A DNA stretch of 64,000 nt from Pseudomonas parasichuanensis (GTDB taxonomy: Bacteria > Pseudomonadota > Gammaproteobacteria > Pseudomonadales > Pseudomonadaceae). Numbering within the stretch: the first letter of the stretch is position 1; each line of letters starts with the position of its first letter. The notes beneath the pieces are model-generated. The model did no database searches. It worked only from the letters and a program-made list of their open reading frames with translations, and was not told where the DNA came from. This document shows positions 1 to 8,408 of this stretch, piece after piece. The translations under genes were made by a program, and so were the position numbers. The stretch is taken from positions 1-64,000 of the forward strand of contig NZ_BQHO01000002.1 of the NCBI RefSeq assembly GCF_021601385.1, given 5' to 3'.

Positions 1-62
1 ACTTGCATGTGTTAGGCCTGCCGCCAGCGTTCAATCTGAGCCATGATCAAACTCTTCAGTTC
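1..62 (-). rRNA. rrs: 16S ribosomal RNA, 5' end only
   Basis: Read on the minus strand, the first 62 bases give the 5' end of bacterial 16S rRNA, including the universal 27F primer site (AGAGTTTGATCATGGCTCAG). The mature 5' end should lie near 62, by comparison with other Pseudomonas 16S genes. The gene runs off the left edge, so only about 4% of it is present. An rrn leader with boxA and two promoters follows to the right, which confirms that this is the start of a complete rrn operon transcribed leftward. Confidence 0.97.
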
Positions 63-211
63 AATACTGCTTGGGTTTTTAAGAAACCCTAAACTTGGCT
101 CAGCAATCTCAAATGACTATGTGATTTCTCGCATGGCCACTTGTGATGCTGATAATCTTTTTGACTATCAGTCCGTACTCACAAGCACCCACACGAATTG
201 CTTGATTCAAT

Positions 212-223
212 TTGTTAAAGAGC
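212..223 (-). promoter_or_regulatory. rrn boxA antitermination element
   Basis: The minus strand reads GCTCTTTAACAA, which matches the boxA consensus bound by NusB/S10 in rRNA leaders. It lies about 150 bases upstream of the 16S 5' end and downstream of both promoters, the expected place. The stretch between it and 16S would hold the RNase III stem. Confidence 0.85.
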
Positions 224-370
224 GTTTGGTTAAGAGCCTTTCGTCTCAACCGAGGCGCGCATTCTACGCTTTCCTCATTGCCTGTCAAGCGTTTATTTTG
301 AAGTTTTTTCCGAGAAACTCGCTTAGCTTCAACCGCTTAACTCGCTGCGATCTCTCGTAGCGGGAGGCGA

Positions 371-398
371 ATCATACAGCGTTACAACCTGCTGTCAA
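371..398 (-). promoter_or_regulatory. rrn promoter, proximal
   Basis: On the minus strand: -35 TTGACA (393-398), a 16-base spacer, -10 TATGAT (371-376), then a GC-rich discriminator (TCGCCTCCCGC). The short spacer and GC-rich discriminator are typical of stringently controlled rRNA promoters. An A/T-rich stretch just upstream (about 405-430) could act as an UP element. Confidence 0.88.
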
Positions 399-497
399 CC
401 ACCTCGTTGAAATTTTTTAAAGCTGCTTATTTCAAAACACCTTTAATTTCAACAACTTGCTGCCTATCCCGCTGCGATGTCTCGCTGCGGGAGGCGA

Positions 498-525
498 ATA
501 ATACAGTATTAAAGTAGGCCGTCAA
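498..525 (-). promoter_or_regulatory. rrn promoter, distal
   Basis: On the minus strand: -35 TTGACG (520-525), a 16-base spacer, -10 TATTAT (498-503) and the same GC-rich discriminator as the proximal promoter. The two promoters lie 127 bases apart, with a shared 37-base block from discriminator into leader (343-379 and 470-506), so they look like an internal duplication. Confidence 0.85.
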
Positions 526-638
526 CCCTGCCTGATAAATAAATGCCTCGCAAAGCCCCCGCGCTCACTTCAAGCGCTTCCAAGGCCCACACAAGGCATT
601 ACCCTAAAGCTTACCTACCCCTTTCAGGATGAAGCCCC

Positions 639-1118
639 ATGCCATTGACCCACCGCCCTGTCCAAACCACCGACATCCCCGCCATCTGCTGCTTCCCCCA
701 GGGCCCGGACGAGCTGTTCTACATGTTCCCCAAAGCCACCTACCCATTGACACCCGTCCAACTGACCGAGGCCATCGCCCAGCGCAGCGGTTCGACAGTG
801 GTCGAGGAGGACGGCGTACTACTGGGCTTCGCCAACTTCTATAAAGCAGAACAGGGCGGAATCTGTGCACTCGGAAACGTCGTGGTCGCACCCGCGGCAC
901 GCGGGAAGGGCGTGGCACGCTATCTGGTGCAGTGCATGATCACACTGGCCCGCGAGCAGTTCAGCGCACGGGAAGTCTGGGTGTCTTGCTTCAACCACAA
1001 CACTGCCGGTTTGTTGCTCTATCCACAGCTTGGGTTCACCCCCTTCCATATAGAAGAACGCCAGGCGCCGGATCACAGCCGGGTTGCCCTGGTACAGATG
1101 AAGCAGGTGCTGGGCTGA
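639..1118 (+). CDS. GNAT family N-acetyltransferase
   Basis: A 159-residue single-domain protein. The middle holds the acetyl-CoA binding signature of the GNAT fold: a strand with GNVVVAPAARGKGVARYL, where RGKGVA is the pyrophosphate-binding loop (motif A, about residues 89-94). It is followed by a strand-helix with FNHNTAGLLLYPQLGF, the usual motif B. The substrate cannot be told from sequence. The ATG at 639 has AGGA about 9 bases upstream; another ATG at 629 is in a different frame. It stands alone and converges with the ACP phosphodiesterase gene, whose end lies 10 bases downstream. Confidence 0.85.
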   Translation: MPLTHRPVQTTDIPAICCFPQGPDELFYMFPKATYPLTPVQLTEAIAQRSGSTVVEEDGVLLGFANFYKAEQGGICALGNVVVAPAARGKGVARYLVQCMITLAREQFSAREVWVSCFNHNTAGLLLYPQLGFTPFHIEERQAPDHSRVALVQMKQVLG

Positions 1119-1127
1119 TTGCCCGCC

Positions 1128-1700
1128 TCACCGCCCCGCCGCTGCGAACGCCTGGAGCTGTGGATAAAACGCCCGAAAATCCGTCAGCAGCGGCTCATAC
1201 AGGCGCTCCAGTTCCTGCATGACGCCCTGTAGCCCTTCCGGCCGGGATAAACGCCGGCCGATACCGCTGAACACGTGCTCCAGCGTGGCGAAGTCACCAT
1301 AGGCCCCAAGCCAATCGTCCGCCGCCATGAACGGCGCAATCCGTGCCAACCGCCCAGGCAGCTGCGGTTCGGCCAGCAGCACCCGATAGAAGTCGCCAGT
1401 AAATTGCGCCAACGGCTGGTCGGCGTACTCCTCCCAGTGCCGCGCCAGGCAGTGGTCGAAGAACACATCCAGGACGATCCCGGCATAACGTCTGCGTTCA
1501 CGAGGGAAGCGCGCTAGCGCGGCCAACACCAACGGATGGCTGTCGGTGTAGCCGTCGATCTGCCGATGCAGGCGGATCGCAGCCTCCAGCTCAGGTGCAA
1601 AGCGCCCTTCCAGCGCGCCCTTGACGAAATCGCCGTACAGGCTGCCGAGCAGTTGTTGCGGCGCCGGGCCGCCCAGATGCAGGTGTGCGAGATAGTTCAT
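1128..1700 (-). CDS. acpH: Acyl carrier protein phosphodiesterase (AcpH)
   Basis: A 190-residue protein of the AcpH family, which removes the 4'-phosphopantetheine arm from holo-ACP. It opens with the family signature MNYLAHLHLG, then GSLYGDFVKG, and HRQIDGYTDSHP near residue 45, where the His and Asp residues are expected to bind the metal as in HD-type phosphodiesterases. Length matches the family (about 190). It is transcribed divergently from the ArsR-type regulator; the 150-base gap carries that operon's operator-like palindromes, one arm of which lies within 50 bases of this gene's start, so the regulator might affect it too. No strong Shine-Dalgarno is visible. Confidence 0.9.
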   Translation of the reverse strand: MNYLAHLHLGGPAPQQLLGSLYGDFVKGALEGRFAPELEAAIRLHRQIDGYTDSHPLVLAALARFPRERRRYAGIVLDVFFDHCLARHWEEYADQPLAQFTGDFYRVLLAEPQLPGRLARIAPFMAADDWLGAYGDFATLEHVFSGIGRRLSRPEGLQGVMQELERLYEPLLTDFRAFYPQLQAFAAAGR

Positions 1701-1725
1701 GGCCGCAGTCTAGCACCGCGCCAAC

Positions 1726-1814
1726 CTATATCGTCATAACCCGATATAGCGTTTCCCGATCAGCTCAGAACCTTTTCATATTTGTGTATCGCGAAATACC
1801 GATTTATATTTCGC
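1726..1814 (+). promoter_or_regulatory. Promoter and palindromic operators of the arsR-MFS-xenB set
   Basis: A promoter fits at 1782-1810: -35 TTGTGT, 17-base spacer, -10 TATATT. Two inverted repeats are clear. CTATATCG/CGATATAG has 8-bp arms (1726-1733 and 1742-1749) with an 8-base gap. GCGAAAT/ATTTCGC has 7-bp arms (1791-1797 and 1808-1814) and covers the -10. ATCGCGAT follows at about 1818. These look like binding sites for the ArsR-type protein encoded just downstream, so autorepression is likely. Confidence 0.65.
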
Positions 1815-1852
1815 TCCATCGCGATATACCGCTACACACCACGAGCCCAACC

Positions 1853-2155
1853 ATGCCACTCGATCTCGACGAAATAATAAAAGCCCTGTCCCACCCGGTA
1901 AGGCGAGAAATCCTCACCTGGCTGAAGGACCCGGCCGCGCAGTTCCCCGACCAGCACCACAGTACCGAACACGGTGTGTGTGCCGGGCAGATCGACCAAC
2001 GCTGCGGCCTGTCGCAGTCGACCGTCTCGGCCCACCTGGCGACCCTGCAGCGCGCCGGCCTGATCAGCAGCCAGAAGATCGGCCAATGGCACTTCTTCAA
2101 ACGCAACGAGGCCACCATCCAGGCGTTCCTCGCGCAGATGAGCCAAGAGCTCTGA
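1853..2155 (+). CDS. ArsR-family winged-helix transcriptional regulator
   Basis: A 100-residue ArsR/SmtB-type repressor. It begins with the usual helix (LDEIIKALSHPVRREILTWL), followed by a helix-turn-helix at about residues 52-72 (QRCGLSQSTVSAHLATLQRAG) and a wing (ISSQKIGQWHFFKRN). The open frame extends upstream to 1685, but that part holds the operators and the ATG at 1853 gives the normal family length. I see no CVC metal site, only two separate Cys (about 43 and 51), so it may sense an organic or redox signal. The transporter gene starts 13 bases downstream, suggesting it controls the transporter and xenB. Confidence 0.88.
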   Translation: MPLDLDEIIKALSHPVRREILTWLKDPAAQFPDQHHSTEHGVCAGQIDQRCGLSQSTVSAHLATLQRAGLISSQKIGQWHFFKRNEATIQAFLAQMSQEL

Positions 2156-2168
2156 CAAGGACCTTGCT

Positions 2169-3338
2169 ATGCCCCTTTCATTAATCATCCTGGCGCTCAG
2201 CGCCTTCGCCATCGGCACCACCGAGTTCGTCATCATGGGCCTGCTGCCCGATGTCGCACGGGACCTGGGTGTCAGCATCCCCGGTGCCGGCTGGCTGGTG
2301 ACCGGCTACGCCCTGGGCGTGGCCATCGGCGCGCCGTTCATGGCCCTGGCCACCGCCCGCCTGCCGCGCAAGGCCGCGCTGGTGGCGCTGATGGGCGTGT
2401 TCATCGTCGGCAACCTGCTGTGCGCGGTGGCCAGCGACTACAACCTGCTGATGTTCGCCCGAGTGGTCACCGCGTTGTGCCACGGTGCATTCTTCGGCAT
2501 CGGCTCGGTGGTGGCGGCCAGCCTGGTGCCGGCCAACCGCCGCGCCTCGGCCGTCGCGCTGATGTTCACCGGCCTGACCCTCGCCAATGTACTGGGTGTG
2601 CCGCTGGGCACCGCGCTGGGCCAGGCTGCCGGCTGGCGTTCGACGTTCTGGGCGGTGACCGGCATCGGCGTGGTCGCGCTCATCGGCCTGCTGCGCTACC
2701 TGCCGCGTCAGGCCGAAGAGCAGAGTGTGAACATGCGTGCCGAGCTGGCCGCGCTCAAAGGCGCCGGTATCTGGCTGTCGCTGAGCATGACCGTGCTGTT
2801 TTCGGCGTCGATGTTTGCCCTGTTCACCTACGTTGCGCCGCTGCTCGGTGATGTCACTGGCGTGTCGCCACGCGGCGTCACCTGGACCCTGCTGCTGATC
2901 GGCCTTGGCCTGACCCTGGGCAACATTGTCGGCGGCAAGCTCGCCGACAAGCGCCTGGGCGCCACGTTGATGGGGGTGTTCACCGCCATGGCCGTGGTAT
3001 CCACCGCGCTGAGTTGGACCAGCACGGCGCTGGTGCCGGCCGAGATCACCCTGTTCCTCTGGGCCACCGCCGCCTTCGCCGCCGTACCGGCACTGCAGGT
3101 CAACGTGGTCACCTACGGCAAGGCCGCGCCGAACCTGGTGTCGACCCTAAATATCGGCGCCTTCAACCTGGGTAACGCCCTCGGCGCCTGGGTGGGCGGC
3201 AGCGTCATCGCCCATGGCTTCGGCCTGACCCGCGTGCCCCTGGCAGCGGCGGCCCTGGCGGTGCTTGCGCTGATCGTCACCCTGATCACCTTCAACCAGC
3301 GCGGCAACGACGCCGAACTGGCCACGGTTTCCAACTGA
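2169..3338 (+). CDS. MFS transporter, DHA1 drug-efflux type
   Basis: A 389-residue membrane protein with about 12 hydrophobic segments. It has features of the DHA1 drug:H+ antiporter group (AraJ/YdhP/Cml-like): an N-terminal segment with GTTEFVIMGLLPDVA, the loop-2 region ATARLPRKAALV, and a motif C-like glycine-rich stretch in segment 5 (NVLGVPLGTALG). It most likely exports a small organic compound; the substrate is unknown. AAGGA precedes the ATG by 8 bases. It sits between the ArsR regulator (13 bases upstream) and xenB (19 bases downstream), which reads as a regulated efflux-plus-reduction operon. Confidence 0.88.
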   Translation: MPLSLIILALSAFAIGTTEFVIMGLLPDVARDLGVSIPGAGWLVTGYALGVAIGAPFMALATARLPRKAALVALMGVFIVGNLLCAVASDYNLLMFARVVTALCHGAFFGIGSVVAASLVPANRRASAVALMFTGLTLANVLGVPLGTALGQAAGWRSTFWAVTGIGVVALIGLLRYLPRQAEEQSVNMRAELAALKGAGIWLSLSMTVLFSASMFALFTYVAPLLGDVTGVSPRGVTWTLLLIGLGLTLGNIVGGKLADKRLGATLMGVFTAMAVVSTALSWTSTALVPAEITLFLWATAAFAAVPALQVNVVTYGKAAPNLVSTLNIGAFNLGNALGAWVGGSVIAHGFGLTRVPLAAAALAVLALIVTLITFNQRGNDAELATVSN

Positions 3339-3357
3339 TAACTGCGAGGCAATCGGT

Positions 3358-4407
3358 ATGACCACGCTGTTCGATCCAATCACACTGGGCGACCTGGCGC
3401 TGCCCAACCGCATCATCATGGCCCCGTTGACCCGTTGCCGAGCCGACGAAGGCCGGGTACCCAACGCGCTGATGGCCGAGTACTACGCGCAACGTGCCAG
3501 CGCCGGCCTGATCCTCAGCGAAGCGACCTCGGTCACCCCGATGGGGGTCGGCTACCCCGACACCCCAGGCATCTGGAACGACGAGCAGGTACGCGGCTGG
3601 CACAACGTCACCAAGGCCATCCATGCCGCCGGCGGGCGCATCTTCCTGCAACTGTGGCACGTCGGGCGCATCTCCCACCCGTTGTACCTGAACGGTGAAC
3701 TGCCGGTTGCCCCCAGCGCCATCCAGCCCAAAGGCCACGTGAGCCTGGTGCGCCCACTCAGCGACTACCCCACCCCACGCGCCCTGGAAACCGAAGAGAT
3801 CGCCGATATCGTCGAGGCCTACCGCAGCGGTGCCGAGAACGCCAAGGCCGCCGGTTTCGACGGTGTGGAGATCCACGGCGCCAACGGCTACCTGCTCGAC
3901 CAGTTCCTGCAGAGCAGCACCAACCAGCGCACCGACCGCTACGGCGGCTCGCTGGAAAACCGTGCGCGCCTGCTGCTGGAAGTGACCGATGCGGCCATCG
4001 AGGTGTGGGGCGCCGGCCGCGTCGGCGTACACCTGGCACCACGCGCCGATGCCCATGACATGGGCGATGCCGACCGCGCCGAGACCTTCACCCATGTGGC
4101 ACGGGAACTGGGCAAGCGCGGCATCGCCTTCATCTGTTCACGGGAGAAGGAAGCCGACGACAGTATCGGCCCACTGATAAAGGAAGCCTTTGGCGGCACG
4201 TACATCGTCAACGAGCGCTTCGACAAAGCCAGCGCCAATGCTGCCCTGGCCAGTGGCAAGGCCGATGCCGTGGCTTTCGGCATCCCGTTCATCGCCAACC
4301 CCGACCTGCCGGCACGGCTGGCCACAGATGCACCGCTCAATGCGCCGCATCCAGAAACCTTCCATGGCAAGGGGCCGGTGGGGTACATCGACTACCCGCG
4401 GCTTTAA
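3358..4407 (+). CDS. xenB: Xenobiotic reductase B, old yellow enzyme family
   Basis: A 349-residue FMN-dependent ene-reductase that I recognise as XenB, the Pseudomonas enzyme known to reduce nitroglycerin, nitroaromatics and activated alkenes with NADPH. Old-yellow-enzyme landmarks are present: NRIIMAPLTRCRA near the start, QLWHVGR (flavin-contacting), GVEIHGANGYLLDQFLQ with the substrate-binding His and Asn, and TDRYGGSLENR. It lies 19 bases behind the MFS gene and shares its promoter. An ArsR regulator, an efflux pump and a reductase together fit a detoxification unit for electrophilic compounds. A strong bidirectional terminator follows. Confidence 0.95.
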   Translation: MTTLFDPITLGDLALPNRIIMAPLTRCRADEGRVPNALMAEYYAQRASAGLILSEATSVTPMGVGYPDTPGIWNDEQVRGWHNVTKAIHAAGGRIFLQLWHVGRISHPLYLNGELPVAPSAIQPKGHVSLVRPLSDYPTPRALETEEIADIVEAYRSGAENAKAAGFDGVEIHGANGYLLDQFLQSSTNQRTDRYGGSLENRARLLLEVTDAAIEVWGAGRVGVHLAPRADAHDMGDADRAETFTHVARELGKRGIAFICSREKEADDSIGPLIKEAFGGTYIVNERFDKASANAALASGKADAVAFGIPFIANPDLPARLATDAPLNAPHPETFHGKGPVGYIDYPRL

Positions 4408-4416
4408 TAGATAGAA

Positions 4417-4443
4417 AGAGAGCGCCGATTGGCGCTCTTTTTC
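4417..4443. terminator. Bidirectional terminator between xenB and the HerA-like gene
   Basis: AGAGCGCC (4419-4426), loop GATT, GGCGCTCT (4431-4438), followed by a T run on the plus strand; an A-rich stretch lies on the left side. It therefore fits rho-independent termination of xenB, and of the convergent HerA-like gene too. Confidence 0.88.
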
Positions 4444-4456
4444 ATTACCGACCTGC

Positions 4457-5938
4457 TCAGCGCTTCTTGCCGCCGAGCAACGACCCCATCAACCCCCGCA
4501 CCAACTGGCGCCCCAACTGGTTGGCCGCCTGGCGCACCGCCGACTTGATCGCCTGCCCGGCCGCGCTCTGCAGGAACTCGCCGGCCTTGTCGGCCAGGCT
4601 TTCCTCGTCGGCCTTGGGCTGGGGCTGGGGCGCCGGCTCCACCGCCTCGCCTTTGCGCTGGGTGAGCATTTCATAGGCCGATTCGCGGTCGATCGATTTG
4701 TCGTAACGGCCCAACAAAGGCGCCCCCGCAATCAGCGCGCTGCGTTCAGCCGCGCTCAACGGCCCGATCCGCGACTGCGGCGGGGCAATCAGTACCCGTT
4801 GCACCATGGCCGGGGTGCCCTTGTCTTCCAGGGTTCCCACCAGCGCCTCGCCGATGCCCAGCTCGGTCAACACCGTCAGGCTGTCGAATGCAGGATTGGG
4901 GCGGAAGCCATCGGCCACGGCGCGCAATGACTTCTGCTCCTTGGCCGTGAACGCCCGCAGGCCGTGCTGGATGCGCAACCCCAACTGGGCCAGCACGGTG
5001 TCCGGCAGGTCGCCGGGCGACTGGGTGACGAAATACACCCCCACGCCTTTGGAGCGGATCAACCGCACCACTTGCTCCAGGCGGTCCTGCAATGCCTTGG
5101 GCGTACCGTTGAACAGCAGGTGGGCTTCATCGAAGAACAACGCCAGTACTGGCTTGTCGGCATCACCGCGCTCCGGCAACTGCTCGAACAGCTCGGCAAG
5201 CAGCCATAGCAGGAAGGTCGCATAAACCTTGGGCGCCTCATGCACCAGGCGGCTGGCGTCCAGCAGATGGATGCGGCCACGGCCATCGCTGCCCGGCTGC
5301 AGCAGGTCTTCCAGTTGCAGCGCCGGTTCGCCGAACAGCGCCTCGGCGCCCTGCTGCTCCAGGGTGGCCAGCCGGCGCAACAGGGCCTGGGTCGAGCCAC
5401 TGGTCATCAGCGCACTGTCCTCGCCCAGCAGTTGCGGGTTGTCCTTCAGGTGCGCCATCAAAGCCTTGAGGTCCTTGAGGTCGAGCAGCAACAGCCCCTC
5501 GCGGTCGGCCACCTTGAACGCCGCATACAGGGCCGCCTGCTGGCTGTCGGTCAGCTCCAGCAGGTTGCCCAGCAGCAAGGGGCCCATTTCACTCAGGGTG
5601 GTACGCAGCGGGTGCCCCGAGAGGCCGGCAATATCCCACAACGTGACCGGGTAGGCCTGGGGCCGATGGTTCAGCCAAGGCATCCCGGCGATGCGCTCGG
5701 CCACCTTGCCCTGCGGCGCGCCGGCCGCGCCCAGGCCGCACAGGTCACCCTTCACATCGGCGGCGAACACTGCCACACCGGCATCGCTGAACAGCTCGGC
5801 CAGGTGCTGCAAGGTGACGGTCTTGCCGGTACCGGTGGCACCTGCCACCAGCCCGTGACGATTGGCCAGGCGCATGGCCTGGGACACCGGCTGACCGTCC
5901 GGGCCAGCGCCTACAAGCATTTGAAAAGAATCCGACAT
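4457..5938 (-). CDS. HerA-like helicase/ATPase, DUF853 (YjgR) family
   Basis: A 493-residue P-loop ATPase of the FtsK/HerA superfamily, DUF853 branch. Walker A is GATGTGKT (about 33-40) and Walker B is VLALFFDEAH (about 264-273); further on is FVTQSPGDLPDTVLAQ, matching sensor and arginine-finger regions of this family. The C-terminal 60 residues form a Pro/Gln-rich linker and a basic tail ending GGKKR. The family is widespread and its role is not established; DNA translocation is inferred from the superfamily. I chose the ATG at 5938 over 5947 because AAAGGA is then 8 bases away. It converges with xenB. Confidence 0.88.
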   Translation of the reverse strand: MSDSFQMLVGAGPDGQPVSQAMRLANRHGLVAGATGTGKTVTLQHLAELFSDAGVAVFAADVKGDLCGLGAAGAPQGKVAERIAGMPWLNHRPQAYPVTLWDIAGLSGHPLRTTLSEMGPLLLGNLLELTDSQQAALYAAFKVADREGLLLLDLKDLKALMAHLKDNPQLLGEDSALMTSGSTQALLRRLATLEQQGAEALFGEPALQLEDLLQPGSDGRGRIHLLDASRLVHEAPKVYATFLLWLLAELFEQLPERGDADKPVLALFFDEAHLLFNGTPKALQDRLEQVVRLIRSKGVGVYFVTQSPGDLPDTVLAQLGLRIQHGLRAFTAKEQKSLRAVADGFRPNPAFDSLTVLTELGIGEALVGTLEDKGTPAMVQRVLIAPPQSRIGPLSAAERSALIAGAPLLGRYDKSIDRESAYEMLTQRKGEAVEPAPQPQPKADEESLADKAGEFLQSAAGQAIKSAVRQAANQLGRQLVRGLMGSLLGGKKR

Positions 5939-6110
5939 CTTCTTCATCCTTTGCTCAAGTTCTTCGAGGTGACGGCCGATATTTCAAAATGATTCCAAAC
6001 AGAAAGACAGATACAACCCGAAAAGGACCCACGGGACCTGTTGCACTGTTTTCCCACCGTGCTTTGTGCGAACGACCCGATAAAAAAACCTTAGCGGACG
6101 CGATCACGTC

Positions 6111-7985
6111 ATGAATAAAAGCCTTCGTTTCAGCCACAAGATTCTTATGGCGGCATCACTCATCGTGATCCTCGCCTTCAGCCTGTTCACCCTCTACAAC
6201 GACTACCTCCAGCGTAATGCCATTCGCGAGAACCTGGAGAACTACCTGGCTGAGATGGGCGAATCCACGTCCACCAACATCCGCAACCTGTTCGAAGGGC
6301 GCATCAAGCTGGTCGAGAACGTCGCCCAGAACCTTGCCCAGTACCCACAGAACATCGGCACCCTGCTGGGCCAGAACGCCCTCACTTCCAGTTTCCTGAC
6401 CATCTACCTGGGCCAGCCCGACGGCACCTTCACCGTGCGCCCGGACACCAAGATGCCCGATGGCTACGACCCACGCGTGCGCCCCTGGTACAAGGACGGT
6501 ATTAACGCCAACGGGCCGATACTCACCGAACCCTACATCGACATGGCCACCAACAAGATGGTCATCTCGATCATCAGCACCGCTTCGCGCTCGGTCGGCG
6601 TGGTGGGTGGCGACCTGGCCCTGGACGGCCTGGTCGAGATCATCAACTCGCTGAACTTCGGCGGCATGGGCTACGCCTTCCTGGTCAACGACCAAGGCAA
6701 GATCCTGGTGCACCCAGACAAGAACCTGGTGATGAAGTCGCTGTCCGACCTGTTCCCGCAGCACACGCCGAAACTGTCCCGTGAGTTGACCGAAGTCGAA
6801 CTCGATGGCCAGACCCGGCTGCTGACCTTCACCCCGGTCAAGGGCCTGCCTTCGGCCAACTGGTACATCGGCCTGTCGGTAGACAAAGACAAGGCCTTCA
6901 CCATGCTCAGCAACTTCCGCACCTCGGCGGTGATTGCCACCCTGGTGGCGGTGGTGATCATCATCGCCCTGCTCGGCCTGCTGATCCGCGTGCTGCTGCA
7001 GCCGCTGCACACCATGACCCGCGCCATGGAGAACATCGCCGAGGGCGAAGGCGACCTGACCCGCCGCCTGCAGATCGACAACCACGACGAGTTCGGCATC
7101 CTCGGCACGGCGTTCAACCGCTTCGTCGAACGCATCCACACCTCGATCCGCGAAGTGTCCTCGGCCACCGAGCAGGTCAACGAAGTGGCACTGCGGGTGA
7201 TCAGCGCCTCCAACTCGTCGATGACCAACTCCGACGAGCAATCCAACCGCACCAACAGCGTCGCCGCCGCCATCAACCAGCTGGGGGCCGCCGCCCAGGA
7301 AATCGCCGGCAACGCCGCCCAGGCGTCGCAGCACGCCAGCTCCGCACGCCTGCTGGCCGAGGAAGGGCAGCACGTGGTGCAGCGCAACATTGATGCGATG
7401 AACCGCCTGTCGGACCTGATCGTCACCTCCAGCTCGCACATCGAGACGCTCAACAACAAGACCGTCAACATCGGTCAGATTCTCGAAGTGATCACCAGCA
7501 TCTCGCAGCAAACCAACCTGCTGGCGCTCAACGCTGCCATCGAGGCCGCGCGTGCCGGCGAAGCCGGGCGTGGCTTTGCCGTGGTCGCCGATGAGGTTCG
7601 CAACCTGGCCCACCGTACCCAGGAGTCGGCGCAGCAGGTGCAGACCATGATCGAAGAGCTGCAGATCGGCGCCCGCGAGTCGGTCGATACCATGGGCCAG
7701 AGCCAGCGCCACAGCCAGGACAGCATGGACATCGCCAACCAGGCCGGTGAGCGCCTGGGCAGCGTGACCCAGCGTATCGGCGAGATCGACGGCATGAACC
7801 AGTCGGTGGCCACCGCCACCGAAGAGCAGACCGCCGTGGTCGACTCGATCAACATGGACATCAACGAAATCAACATGCTCAACCAGGAAGGCGTCGAGAA
7901 CCTGCAGGCCACCCTGCGCGCCTGCTCGGATCTCGAGCAGCAGGCCGGCCGCCTGAAGCACCTGGTCGGCAGCTTCCGCATCTGA
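6111..7985 (+). CDS. Methyl-accepting chemotaxis protein with amino-acid type dCache sensor (McpG/PctC-like)
   Basis: A 624-residue transmembrane chemoreceptor. Order: transmembrane segment (about 10-30); periplasmic dCache_1 domain (about 35-275) with [11 protein letters not shown], a TEPY tyrosine and a GGD aspartate, the pattern of the amino-acid/GABA-binding dCache subclass; second transmembrane segment (about 280-305); HAMP; and a cytoplasmic signalling domain with the hairpin tip [20 protein letters not shown] followed by [18 protein letters not shown]. It resembles PctA/B/C of P. aeruginosa and McpG of P. putida, and the position beside purU and mvaT matches those loci. The ligand is therefore probably GABA or amino acids (inference). 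CCCGATAA at 6076-6083 recalls a sigma-28 -10, but I see no matching -35. Confidence 0.92.
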   Translation: MNKSLRFSHKILMAASLIVILAFSLFTLYNDYLQRNAIRENLENYLAEMGESTSTNIRNLFEGRIKLVENVAQNLAQYPQNIGTLLGQNALTSSFLTIYLGQPDGTFTVRPDTKMPDGYDPRVRPWYKDGINANGPILTEPYIDMATNKMVISIISTASRSVGVVGGDLALDGLVEIINSLNFGGMGYAFLVNDQGKILVHPDKNLVMKSLSDLFPQHTPKLSRELTEVELDGQTRLLTFTPVKGLPSANWYIGLSVDKDKAFTMLSNFRTSAVIATLVAVVIIIALLGLLIRVLLQPLHTMTRAMENIAEGEGDLTRRLQIDNHDEFGILGTAFNRFVERIHTSIREVSSATEQVNEVALRVISASNSSMTNSDEQSNRTNSVAAAINQLGAAAQEIAGNAAQASQHASSARLLAEEGQHVVQRNIDAMNRLSDLIVTSSSHIETLNNKTVNIGQILEVITSISQQTNLLALNAAIEAARAGEAGRGFAVVADEVRNLAHRTQESAQQVQTMIEELQIGARESVDTMGQSQRHSQDSMDIANQAGERLGSVTQRIGEIDGMNQSVATATEEQTAVVDSINMDINEINMLNQEGVENLQATLRACSDLEQQAGRLKHLVGSFRI

Positions 7986-7990
7986 TCTGA

Positions 7991-8056
7991 AGGCCCAATT
8001 GCCAGCAAGCCGCCCCCACACCCTGTGGGGGCCGACTTGAACTGGCGATGAAGGCC
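7991..8056. repeat. Degenerate REP-type inverted repeat
   Basis: A REP-like palindrome sits just behind the chemoreceptor gene. The core hairpin is GCCCCCAC (8012-8019) / GTGGGGGC (8025-8032) with a 5-base loop, flanked by imperfect GCCAGCAAGC and CTGGCGATG arms. It may help 3' end stability; no T run follows. Confidence 0.7.
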
Positions 8057-8205
8057 CACGGTTCGCCACCCCGCCCTAGCCCGACCGAACCAACCCTCCC
8101 TCACGACGATCAACCTCCAGGCGCGTTGACGCAGCCTGCTGCCGACGGATGGCAGGCCCCAAGACGGCCAGGGAGTGGTTTGTGCAGAGCGTAGACGAGA
8201 GGAGG

Positions 8206-8406
8206 TTACTGTTCGTCAGCCTGAGGGGTGTCCACAGCGGGTGCGCTGTCGGGATCAGAAGGGTTGAGCGCCCGCCACAACGCGGCGGCACCCGGGAACT
8301 CGGTGCCGTCCTCGTCGCTCAGCGCTTCGGGGTCGAAGCGGGCCAGGCAGCCTTCGCCCAAGGTTGGGGGCACGCAAGCGCCAGCCTTGTCGCGAGGGCC
8401 CGCCAT
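8206..8406 (-). CDS. Small hypothetical protein downstream of purU
   Basis: A possible 66-residue acidic, proline-rich protein that I do not recognise. Its ATG lies 2 bases after the purU stop, so translation could be coupled. Codon third positions are strongly G/C, as in neighbouring real genes, which is the main support. No good Shine-Dalgarno is visible, the protein has no transmembrane segment or motif, and the gene is short, so it may be spurious. Confidence 0.45.
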   Translation of the reverse strand: MAGPRDKAGACVPPTLGEGCLARFDPEALSDEDGTEFPGAAALWRALNPSDPDSAPAVDTPQADEQ

Positions 8407-8408
8407 GC

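Larger units (their letters stand above)
63..638. other. rrn leader and promoter region, no protein gene
   Basis: This gene-free stretch holds the 16S leader, boxA and two promoters, all pointing left. The open frame at 43-360 on the plus strand overlaps the 16S gene and leader and is not a gene. From about 540 to 638 I see only the short upstream region of the acetyltransferase gene. Confidence 0.8.

Noticed and set aside
43-360. 105-codon frame at the left edge
   Set aside because: Lies in 16S rRNA and its leader, with boxA inside.
6076-6083. Sigma-28 promoter before the chemoreceptor
   Set aside because: A CCCGATAA box is present, but no TAAA at the correct distance upstream.
6156-8069. 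637-codon minus-strand frame across the chemoreceptor gene
   Set aside because: It is antisense to a clear chemoreceptor and rich in Val/Gly/His, as expected from a reversed GC-rich gene.
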